Assembly: GCA_045590415.1 (NCBI GenBank)
Contig: JAZNRA010000011.1
Location: forward strand, 1 to 14,557
Direction: 5' to 3'
From: RGIG3009 sp045590415
Lineage (GTDB): Bacteria; Bacillota; Clostridia; Oscillospirales; Acutalibacteraceae
DNA length: 14,557 bases
How positions within the stretch are numbered: position 1 is the first letter of the stretch; each line of letters opens with the position of its first letter. Below are positions 1 through 4,663 of this stretch, piece after piece. The notes under the pieces are model-generated. The model worked only from the letters and a program-made list of their open reading frames with translations. It was not told where the DNA came from and searched no databases. A program made the translations under genes and the position numbers.

Positions 1-13
1 CTTCTTTTTTCAT
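1..13 (-). CDS. 5' end of an unidentified gene (partial)
   Basis: Reading leftward from 13, an ATG is followed by codons for K, K and E before the window ends. A strong Shine-Dalgarno GGAGGA lies 7 bases upstream (21-26). Only four codons are visible, so no function can be assigned. The SD lies in the 3' arm of a perfect 15-bp inverted repeat, and a 9-codon ORF covers the other arm, so translation of this gene is probably regulated. I see no convincing promoter between it and the terminator of the upstream SHOCT gene. It may be reached by read-through or by a promoter I cannot recognise. Confidence 0.55.
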
Positions 14-20
14 TGACTTT

Positions 21-83
21 TCCTCCGATTGTGTTTTGTGTTTGTGACTGGCAGGTCACTTCTATCTTAACACAATCGGAGGA
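21..83 (-). promoter_or_regulatory. SD-sequestering stem-loop (putative translational attenuator)
   Basis: Arms at 21-35 and 69-83 are a perfect 15-bp inverted repeat. Inside the loop is a smaller hairpin, GTGAC/GTCAC at 44-48 and 54-58. On the minus strand the 3' arm ends in CGGAGGA, the Shine-Dalgarno of the gene starting at 13. The 5' arm is inside the 9-codon leader ORF. The nested two-stem layout resembles erm/cat attenuators. On the plus strand the repeat is followed by a short T run, but no plus-strand gene precedes it, so a terminator role is less likely. Confidence 0.55.
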
Positions 84-91
84 TTTTTCAT
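62..91 (-). CDS. Candidate leader peptide, 9 codons
   Basis: This short ORF reads MKNPPIVLR then TAG. It has its own Shine-Dalgarno AAGAGG (99-104), 7 bases before the ATG. The codons for NPPIVL lie exactly on the 69-83 hairpin arm, which is complementary to the ribosome binding site of the next gene. A ribosome translating or pausing on this ORF would open the hairpin and free that site. The Pro-Pro pair is a known slow step for ribosomes, and the Arg before the stop is also of interest. This is the arrangement used by leader peptides of erm- and cat-type resistance genes, but I do not recognise the peptide itself. Confidence 0.5.
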   Translation of the reverse strand: MKNPPIVLR

Positions 92-107
92 CGGTAAACC
101 TCTTTTG

Positions 108-130
108 AACCACGCGACTATCGCGTGGTT
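108..130. other. Perfect 10-bp hairpin in the leader region
   Basis: Arms 108-117 and 121-130 pair perfectly around the 3-base loop CTA. On the plus strand it is followed by TTCGTTT and could terminate plus-strand transcription. On the minus strand it has no T run and would be a structured element just upstream of the leader-peptide ribosome binding site. Confidence 0.45.
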
Positions 131-141
131 TTCGTTTACAA

Positions 142-169
142 GAAAAGAGCGGGACTTACGCCCCGCTCT
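142..169 (-). terminator. Intrinsic terminator after the SHOCT gene
   Basis: Stem AGAGCGGG (146-153) pairs with CCCGCTCT (162-169) around an 8-base loop. On the minus strand it is followed by a T-rich stretch (TTTTC). It lies 15 bases beyond the stop codon of the SHOCT-domain gene. Confidence 0.75.
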
Positions 170-184
170 CCCCTTGCTTAACAA

Positions 185-886
185 TTACAAACCAAGCAAT
201 TGTCTTTTCTTTTGGTCGAATTCCTCTTGTGTGATTACACCCATATCAAGAAGTTCTTTAAATTTTTTTAGTTCATCAGCAGAGGAAACTGTTGATTGCC
301 CATTTTGTTGCGCATTGATTTTAGCAATATCTTCATCAGTTATATCTGCTAAATCTCTTGAACCACAAGAAGGACATTTGTCGTAATCTATCATTCTGTT
401 TATTTCATCTGCGGCAGTTTGATTACTTGTTGCACTAGCCGCATAATTGCCCGACAGTCCTCCTGCTATACCACCAATACTTGACAAAACCGCACTTCTT
501 GCTTTCCGTTTGTTTTCCGCAAGATCTTCAAGGGTATAACAAAAAATTTTGCCACAAACATTGCAACGTTTTCTGAAACCTTTTTCTTGGATTTCTTTTT
601 CTTTTTCAAATTCTTTTTTAGTTTCTTCACCGCCGACGCATGTTAAAATGTATTCCGCGGCTTTTACGCCGTCATTTTGTTGCTTTGCGGGATATGTAAG
701 TGTAGCAAAATCAAATGCACCAGAACCATAAAAAACCTGAATAACCCCATTTTGACCAACCATTTTTATCGGCGAATGCTCTGCTTTTGTTATCGAAGAA
801 AGTAATATTTCTTTTTTCCCCACAATGATTTTATCATCTGTTAAAGTCCACTGCTTCATTAGTGCTGCCTTGAATGTCATGTTCAT
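185..886 (-). CDS. SHOCT-domain, zinc-ribbon protein
   Basis: A 233-residue protein with three visible parts. Residues 1-85 are beta-rich and look like a PH-like/YcxB-type module (weak inference). Residues 108-174 carry a split zinc ribbon, CNVC at 108-111 and CPSC at 171-174. About 60 residues separate the pairs, including a Gly/Ala/Ser-rich hydrophobic stretch (132-152). The C-terminus (204-232) is a clear SHOCT domain, with LLDMGVITQEEFDQKK near its centre. SHOCT domains are short oligomerisation or targeting modules often found at protein ends, and the molecular role here is unknown. The start at 886 has AGGTG 8 bases upstream; an internal ATG ten residues in is possible. It lies 19 bp downstream of the small HTH gene, so the two are probably co-transcribed. 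Its composition is AT-richer than the metabolic genes to the right. Confidence 0.8.
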   Translation of the reverse strand: MNMTFKAALMKQWTLTDDKIIVGKKEILLSSITKAEHSPIKMVGQNGVIQVFYGSGAFDFATLTYPAKQQNDGVKAAEYILTCVGGEETKKEFEKEKEIQEKGFRKRCNVCGKIFCYTLEDLAENKRKARSAVLSSIGGIAGGLSGNYAASATSNQTAADEINRMIDYDKCPSCGSRDLADITDEDIAKINAQQNGQSTVSSADELKKFKELLDMGVITQEEFDQKKRQLLGL

Positions 887-905
887 AACTGTTTCACCTA
901 ACCCT

Positions 906-1079
906 TTATAACCTCTCTAAATGTGTGCGCCACAATGGCGGGGTGTCATTTAACTTTATGTATCGGGCAACCGTTGACCCACTTCGTCCCATTTCTCTAC
1001 CAACAGCGGCGTAATTGCCGAGTTTGGCATACAGGCGGTGCATTTCAACGATTTCCTCTGCGGTTACTCGTTTCGCCAT
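906..1079 (-). CDS. Small helix-turn-helix protein, 57 aa
   Basis: The 57-residue product, MAKRVTAEEIVEMHRLYAKL onward, contains a resolvase/transposase-style helix-turn-helix. Residues 20-42 (LGNYAAVGREMGRSGSTVAR and the following YI) have the spacing of a helix, a turn at GRS and a recognition helix. It has no other domain, so it is probably a small DNA-binding regulator, or an excisionase-like or phage-type control protein. The open frame extends upstream across the promoter and operator region, so I place the start at the ATG at 1079. No Shine-Dalgarno is at the usual distance: GGGGGGAG lies about 22 bases upstream. It is the first gene after a perfect promoter that faces the XRE repressor. 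Confidence 0.65.
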   Translation of the reverse strand: MAKRVTAEEIVEMHRLYAKLGNYAAVGREMGRSGSTVARYIKLNDTPPLWRTHLERL

Positions 1080-1143
1080 ATTAGTCTTTTGGCGAAATAA
1101 TCTCCCCCCTCTCCTCACCTGTAAAGCCCATCGTAGCACCTTA

Positions 1144-1172
1144 ATTATATCTGTATTACAGATAAATGTCAA
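1144..1172 (-). promoter_or_regulatory. Consensus promoter for the HTH-SHOCT operon
   Basis: On the minus strand TTGACA (1172-1167), a 17-base spacer and TATAAT (1149-1144) match the primary sigma consensus perfectly. The predicted start is near 1137. An operator-like palindrome fills the spacer, so the promoter should be tightly repressible. Confidence 0.85.
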
Positions 1173-1204
1173 TATCTTTATTACAGATATTGCATAATAT
1201 CTGT
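1148..1204. promoter_or_regulatory. Three operator-like sites at 25-bp spacing
   Basis: Site 1 (1148-1164) is the perfect palindrome TATCTGTATTACAGATA. Site 2 (1173-1189) is the same sequence with one base changed. Site 3 (1198-1204) is a half site, TATCTGT. The sites start exactly 25 bp apart. Site 1 sits in the spacer of the minus-strand promoter, site 2 beside its -35 box, and site 3 abuts the Shine-Dalgarno of the XRE gene. The XRE protein is the obvious candidate ligand, giving repression of the operon and autoregulation (inferred). Confidence 0.75.
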
Positions 1205-1216
1205 GAGGTGATTGCA

Positions 1217-1432
1217 ATGCAATTTAGAAACTTAAAAGGCATCCGAGAGGATCGGGACATCCGGCAAAAAGACATTGCTGCCTATTTAAACGTTTCTCAA
1301 AACACATATTCGCAGTATGAAACGGGTATAATTTCTCTAACAGCAGAGGTATTGATCAAATTGGCAGATTATTACCAGGTCAGTATTGATTATTTGCTGG
1401 ATAGAACCAATAATCCGAATTTACAAAAATAA
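1217..1432 (+). CDS. XRE-family (Cro/CI-type) transcriptional regulator
   Basis: This 71-residue single-domain regulator has the full HTH_3 fold. LKGIREDRDIRQKDIAAYLN is followed by VSQNTYSQYETG, the turn and recognition helix. The closing motif LIKLADYYQVSIDYLLDRTN is typical of the family. The start ATG at 1217 has GAGGTG 6 bases upstream; an earlier in-frame ATG at 1166 falls inside the operators and is unlikely. It is divergent from the HTH-SHOCT operon and most likely represses it, and itself, through the 25-bp-spaced sites. Such repressors typically control phage, plasmid or integrative-element genes. A possible -10 (CATAAT, 1193-1198) exists for this gene but has no good -35. Confidence 0.9.
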   Translation: MQFRNLKGIREDRDIRQKDIAAYLNVSQNTYSQYETGIISLTAEVLIKLADYYQVSIDYLLDRTNNPNLQK

Positions 1433-1457
1433 GCCGTGAAATTTACGGCTTATTTTT
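1426..1457. terminator. Bidirectional terminator after the XRE gene
   Basis: AAATAAGCCGT and ACGGCTTATTT pair around a short loop (GAAATTT). A-runs and T-runs flank the stem on both sides, so it can stop transcription in both directions. It overlaps the XRE stop codon. On the minus strand it could also end tRNA-cluster transcripts. Confidence 0.8.
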
Positions 1458-1490
1458 GTAGTATATCAGCGGTGGGTGCAAGCCCTGTAT

Positions 1491-1611
1491 ATCGTTATTG
1501 CGAAAACGATTTTGATACACACCTATGGTGTGATGAAATACAACAACGGCGCCGCCTTTGTTGATGATATACACGCTAACGCGTGGTGATATACCATTGC
1601 TTTCGCAATGG
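1491..1611. repeat. Array of five different stem-loops with a conserved linker
   Basis: Five consecutive hairpins with unrelated stems: 1491-1510 (ATCGTT/AACGAT), 1518-1532 (CACACC/GGTGTG), 1541-1563 (CAACAA/TTGTTG with inner GGC/GCC), 1572-1585 (CACGC/GCGTG) and 1594-1611 (CCATTGC/GCAATGG). The linkers between the last four are ATGAAATA, ATGATATA and GTGATATA, consensus RTGAWATA. TTTTGATA precedes the second. No coding gene is convincing here. The array lies downstream of tRNA-Val on the minus strand. Its function is unknown; a dispersed intergenic repeat or an RNA-processing region are options. Confidence 0.6.
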
Positions 1612-1647
1612 ATAAAAAAATACTCGTTCCCAAGGACCAGGATTTTT

Positions 1648-1724
1648 TGGTGGGCGTAAACGGACTCGAACCGCTGACCTCCTGCGTGTGAAGCAGGCGC
1701 TCTAACCAGCTGAGCTATACGCCC
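1648..1724 (-). tRNA. tRNA-Val (anticodon CAC)
   Basis: The complement strand folds as a cloverleaf. The acceptor GGGCGTA (1724-1718) pairs with TACGCCC. The anticodon stem CCTGC/GCAGG holds the loop TTCACAC, anticodon CAC, reading GUG. The T-arm loop is TTCGAGT and CCA is encoded (1650-1648). It is last in the Met-Glu-Val cluster. Confidence 0.93.
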
Positions 1725-1735
1725 GTGTATCCAGC

Positions 1736-1785
1736 CGCCGCTATTGCGGCGACTAATACAATGTGACAGGCATACGCCTGTCACA
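1736..1785. repeat. Two hairpins between tRNA-Val and tRNA-Glu
   Basis: CGCCGC/GCGGCG (1736-1741, 1746-1751, loop TATT) and a perfect 10-bp stem TGTGACAGGC/GCCTGTCACA (1762-1771, 1776-1785, loop ATAC). There is no T-run after either on the minus strand, so they are unlikely to be terminators. They may guide tRNA processing, or belong to the same kind of hairpin repeat as 1491-1611. Confidence 0.6.
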
Positions 1786-1790
1786 AAATA

Positions 1791-1865
1791 TGGTGACCCG
1801 AACGGGAATCGAACCCGTGTTACCGCCGTGAAAGGGCGGTGTCTTAACCGCTTGACCATCGGGCC
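1791..1865 (-). tRNA. tRNA-Glu (anticodon TTC)
   Basis: The complement strand gives acceptor GGCCCGA paired to TCGGGTC (one G-U pair). The anticodon stem CCGCC/GGCGG holds the loop CTTTCAC, anticodon TTC. The T-loop is TTCGATT and CCA is encoded (1793-1791). It is the middle gene of the cluster, only 2 bp from tRNA-Met. Confidence 0.95.
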
Positions 1866-1867
1866 AT

Positions 1868-1944
1868 TGGTGGCTGTAACTGGATTCGAACCGGTGACAC
1901 CGCGGGTATGAACCGCGTGCTCTAGCCAACTGAGCTATACAGCC
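1868..1944 (-). tRNA. tRNA-Met (anticodon CAT)
   Basis: Acceptor GGCTGTA (1944-1938) pairs with TACAGCC, discriminator A, and CCA is encoded. The anticodon stem CGCGG/CCGCG holds the loop TTCATAC, anticodon CAT. A fully paired first position and lack of the initiator GGG/CCC anticodon-stem pattern favour elongator Met. A lysidine-modified tRNA-Ile cannot be excluded by eye. It is the first gene of the cluster. Confidence 0.9.
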
Positions 1945-1946
1945 AT

Positions 1947-1976
1947 ATCTGCGTCCCCCGCTGAGGGGACGCAGAT
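1947..1976. other. 12-bp perfect hairpin at the start of the tRNA transcript
   Basis: ATCTGCGTCCCC (1947-1958) pairs with GGGGACGCAGAT (1965-1976) around CGCTGA. It lies between the -10 box of the tRNA promoter and tRNA-Met. The predicted start (about 1971) falls within the right arm, so only transcripts reading through from rnfB would contain the whole hairpin. It may help end or process the rnf transcript, but a U-run is missing. Confidence 0.5.
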
Positions 1977-1977
1977 T

Positions 1978-2006
1978 ATTATATAGTATGCCCTATTGTT
2001 TGTCAA
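1978..2006 (-). promoter_or_regulatory. Consensus promoter of the Met-Glu-Val tRNA cluster
   Basis: On the minus strand TTGACA (2006-2001), a 17-base spacer and TATAAT (1983-1978) match the primary sigma consensus perfectly. The predicted start is near 1971, about 27 bases before mature tRNA-Met. Confidence 0.88.
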
Positions 2007-2033
2007 GTCTGTTTTTTAAAAAACAAAAACTTT

Positions 2034-2831
2034 TTACGTTGCCGAGCCAAACAAGGTGATACAGTGCATCGGACATGCCTCGGCACATTTGCCGCAGCCG
2101 ATACATTTTTCCGGATCAATGGTTGCCAGATTGTTGACCACCTCTACGGCGTTGTGTTCACACGTGCGCACGCATTTACCGCAACCGATACAGCCAACCT
2201 TACACGCAGCACGTGTTTTCGGTCCTTTATCATGATTGGAGCAACGCACGACACCGCGCGTGGCACCACCCGTCATGACAATGAGTTTTTTGGGGCAAGC
2301 GGAAACGCATTTCGTGCAACCGCGGCACAGCGAGGCATCTACCCGCGCGAGTCCGTTTTCCACGGAAATGGCGCCGTATTCACACGCCGACACGCAATCG
2401 CCATAGCCAAGGCAGCCATAATTACACAACCAGTTGCCGCCGTAAAACTGCGTTGCCGCGCGGCAGGACTCTAACCCGTGGTATTCGAGCTTGCGGGCGG
2501 TAAACTCCTCACACCCGCCGCAACGAACCAATGCCGTGAGGCGCTCGACGTTACCAGACACACCAAGCAGCTCACCGGTTGCTTTGGCAACCGCCTCCCC
2601 GCCGGGCGAACACAGACCGACCTTGGCACCGTGATTTGCCATCGCATCCGCATAGCCGGCACAACCGGAATACCCGCACGCGCCACAGTTGGCACCGGGC
2701 AACAGCTCGCACAGCGCCTCGGCTTTTTCATCCTTGGGCACCGCCATCAAAATAGAGGCGACCGCCAGAATCAACCCTGCAGCCAAGCCGAGTCCCGCAA
2801 GGAGCAATACAGCAAGTAATATAGGATTCAT
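2034..2831 (-). CDS. rnfB: Rnf complex subunit B, polyferredoxin
   Basis: RnfB is the iron-sulfur subunit that takes electrons from reduced ferredoxin and passes them into the membrane Rnf complex. This 265-residue protein has an N-terminal membrane helix (about 4-30). A Fes-type [4Fe-4S] domain follows (C41, C49, C52, C57, C74, with LPGANCGACGYSGC). Four ferredoxin-like cysteine sets follow, around C136-150, C169-179, C214-224 and C243-253. I start at the ATG at 2831 (MNPILLAV), with AGAGGTG 6 bases upstream; an in-frame GTG three codons earlier is less well placed. It is the last gene of the operon, 15 bp after rnfA. No GC-rich terminator follows, only A/T palindromes (2011-2024), so read-through toward the tRNA cluster is possible. 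Confidence 0.96.
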   Translation of the reverse strand: MNPILLAVLLLAGLGLAAGLILAVASILMAVPKDEKAEALCELLPGANCGACGYSGCAGYADAMANHGAKVGLCSPGGEAVAKATGELLGVSGNVERLTALVRCGGCEEFTARKLEYHGLESCRAATQFYGGNWLCNYGCLGYGDCVSACEYGAISVENGLARVDASLCRGCTKCVSACPKKLIVMTGGATRGVVRCSNHDKGPKTRAACKVGCIGCGKCVRTCEHNAVEVVNNLATIDPEKCIGCGKCAEACPMHCITLFGSAT

Positions 2832-2846
2832 AACACGCACCTCTTC

Positions 2847-3434
2847 TTACAGTCCGAACAGCCCTTGGAAGCCGAGGAAGGACACCGATACGATCGAGGC
2901 CGCTACCAACGTGATGGGCAGGCCCTTTAACGATTCGGGGATCTCCGCACTTTCCAAGCGTTCTCTGACGCCCGCAAACATCACCATCGCGAGCAAGAAA
3001 CCAAGTCCTGCGCCCAACGCGTTCACCAATGACTGCACGAAATTGTAGCCGCTGTCGATGTTCAGAATCGTAACACCGAGCACCGCACAGTTGGTGGTGA
3101 TGAGGGGCAGGTAAATACCCAGCGCATTATACAGCGGCGGAATGAAGCGACGCAAAACGATCTCTACAAGCTGCACCAAAGCGGCAATGATGAGGATAAA
3201 TACGATCGTCTGCAAATACGCGAGATCGTTCGGCACCAGCAGATAGGTGTAGATCGGGTGAGTCGCCGCTGTTGCCATCAGCATAACGAAGATGACCGCG
3301 ACCGACATGCCCACGGCGGAATTCAGTTTTTTGGAAACACCCAAAAACGGACAGATCCCTAAAAACTGCGACAGCACGAAGTTATTAACCAGTAAACCGC
3401 CGATCAGGATGGCGAAGAAGCTCGTATTACTCAT
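2847..3434 (-). CDS. rnfA: Rnf complex membrane subunit A
   Basis: RnfA is an integral membrane subunit of the ferredoxin:NAD+ oxidoreductase. It forms, with RnfE, the pseudo-symmetric core holding a membrane-embedded [2Fe-2S] cluster. The 195 residues contain about six hydrophobic helices. Both hallmark cysteines are present: C28 in FLGICPFLG and C116 in LITTNCAVLG. The start is the ATG at 3434 (MSNTSFF), overlapping the rnfE stop by 8 bases, with GGAGG 9 bases upstream inside the rnfE end. The open frame extends further upstream but that part lies within rnfE. Length is normal for the family. Confidence 0.96.
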   Translation of the reverse strand: MSNTSFFAILIGGLLVNNFVLSQFLGICPFLGVSKKLNSAVGMSVAVIFVMLMATAATHPIYTYLLVPNDLAYLQTIVFILIIAALVQLVEIVLRRFIPPLYNALGIYLPLITTNCAVLGVTILNIDSGYNFVQSLVNALGAGLGFLLAMVMFAGVRERLESAEIPESLKGLPITLVAASIVSVSFLGFQGLFGL

Positions 3435-4119
3435 GGCAAGCCGCCTCCTCTCCGCCATGGCAGCTGCCTGCCATCGGGCACGCGGCACACACCGTTTCAG
3501 TGAGTTCTTTACGGGTGGCGTTATGCTCTAATTTCGTGGATAGGCGATTGGTCAACCAAATAAGCATGCCAAACACGAAGAAACCGCCTGCAGGTAGCAC
3601 GAAAATGGTGATCGGCGGAATGAGGCCGCCCTCCGGCCAACCGAACAGCGTGCCGTTGCCAAGAAACTCGCGAATACCACCCATAATGACCAGCGCCGCC
3701 GTAAAGCCGGCACCCATACCCAGACCGTCCAAGGCGGAAAGTCCCACCGAGTTTTTACCGGCAAACGCCTCCGCGCGGCCGAGGATGATGCAGTTGACAA
3801 CGATCAACGGCAGATAAATGCCGAGTGATTTGTCGATAGCGGGCAAATATGCCTTGACCAGCATTTGTACAATGGTGGTAAAGCCGGCAATGATCACGAT
3901 GTATGCGGGCAAACGCACTTTACCGGGAATCAGTTTGCGCAACAGCGAAATAACAATATTGGAACAAACAAGCACAAAGGAAGCTGCCGCGCCCATGCCG
4001 AGGCCGTTCAGAGCGGCGGTCGTCACAGCAAGTGTGGGACAAGTACCGAGTACCAAACGAAACACGGGGTTTTCTTTGATGAGGCCCTTTGAAAAAGCTT
4101 GCCAGTATTTATTTGCCAT
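3427..4119 (-). CDS. rnfE: Rnf complex membrane subunit E with Cys/His-rich tail
   Basis: RnfE is the partner of RnfA in the membrane core. The 230 residues hold about six helices and the paired hallmark cysteines C27 (LGTCP) and C110 (IVVNC). Other family motifs include IYLPLIVVNCIILGRAEAFA. After the last helix (about 190) comes a tail with CAACPMAGSC at 211-220, then H221, C228 and H229. Such a cluster could bind metal, but this is inference. The start ATG at 4119 overlaps rnfG by 11 bases and has GGAGGGG 7 bases upstream. The tail coding sequence overlaps the rnfA start. Confidence 0.95.
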   Translation of the reverse strand: MANKYWQAFSKGLIKENPVFRLVLGTCPTLAVTTAALNGLGMGAAASFVLVCSNIVISLLRKLIPGKVRLPAYIVIIAGFTTIVQMLVKAYLPAIDKSLGIYLPLIVVNCIILGRAEAFAGKNSVGLSALDGLGMGAGFTAALVIMGGIREFLGNGTLFGWPEGGLIPPITIFVLPAGGFFVFGMLIWLTNRLSTKLEHNATRKELTETVCAACPMAGSCHGGEEAACHE

Positions 4120-4663
4120 CGGCTTTCCCCTCCTTTATCGCTTGATAAGCGGCGACTGCCTGATTAACCGCTTTGCAAACACCGAGCGACGTCTTGGTCG
4201 CCTGCGAAACGGCGTCCACGTCTGTGCCCGGATTCATTTCTTTAGCGGGTTTTCCCACAAACGAATCCAACAGACCCGCTTTGGTAACTTTTTTCACGTA
4301 ACCTGCCGTTTCGTTATCTTCCGTGATTTTAACACCGGTGATGGTGCCCGAAACGGAAATGCCCGTCATCACGGTAAGCCCGGCACTTTTGCCGACCGCT
4401 TCCGTGGTGAATACGTAACCAACCACGGTTTTCTCCGCATAAGCGGTGTAATACACTTGTTGCTGTCCGTCAACCGTTACGGTGTCTTTTACAAAGGAAT
4501 CGGCTTCCACAACTTCCATACGCGCTGCCGTTTCGGTTTCCTCATTTAATTTGGCAATAGTCTCCTTCGTCAGCGCGTTGGTCCCCGCCAACGCCGCAGT
4601 CACAATAGCGGCAATCAGCATCAACGCCACCGACGAGATCAATATCTCTTTGAGATTTTTCAT
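4109..4663 (-). CDS. rnfG: Rnf complex subunit G, FMN-binding
   Basis: RnfG carries a covalently bound FMN on the outer face of the membrane, in the electron path of the complex. The 184 residues begin with one membrane anchor (about 8-28). An FMN_bind domain follows, including VMTGISVSGTITGVKITEDN. The flavinylation segment is DVDAVSQATKTS (148-159), so the acceptor would be Thr156. The usual family motif has Gly before Ala-Thr (S/T-G-A-T); here Gln154 replaces it. The start ATG at 4663 overlaps the rnfD stop by 4 bases (ATGA). No ApbE flavin transferase is in the window. Confidence 0.94.
   Translation of the reverse strand: MKNLKEILISSVALMLIAAIVTAALAGTNALTKETIAKLNEETETAARMEVVEADSFVKDTVTVDGQQQVYYTAYAEKTVVGYVFTTEAVGKSAGLTVMTGISVSGTITGVKITEDNETAGYVKKVTKAGLLDSFVGKPAKEMNPGTDVDAVSQATKTSLGVCKAVNQAVAAYQAIKEGKADGK

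Noticed and set aside
21..88. Plus-strand intrinsic terminator at the left edge
   Set aside because: The loop is 33 bases and no plus-strand gene precedes it. The placement of the minus-strand Shine-Dalgarno and leader ORF fits better.
1081..1131. Independent 16-codon gene upstream of the small HTH gene
   Set aside because: Its AAGGTG ribosome site would lie at or upstream of the predicted transcript start, so it is not supported as a gene by itself. It is kept only as a possible coupling ORF.
1491..1611. CRISPR-like array
   Set aside because: The conserved part is only 8 bases and the variable parts are self-complementary hairpins, the opposite of repeats with unique spacers. No cas gene is present.
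1443..1859. Minus-strand open frame of 138 codons across the tRNA cluster
   Set aside because: It reads through tRNA-Val and most of tRNA-Glu plus the hairpin array. Peptides such as GRIAQLVRAPASHAGGQRFE are well-known false translations of tRNA genes.
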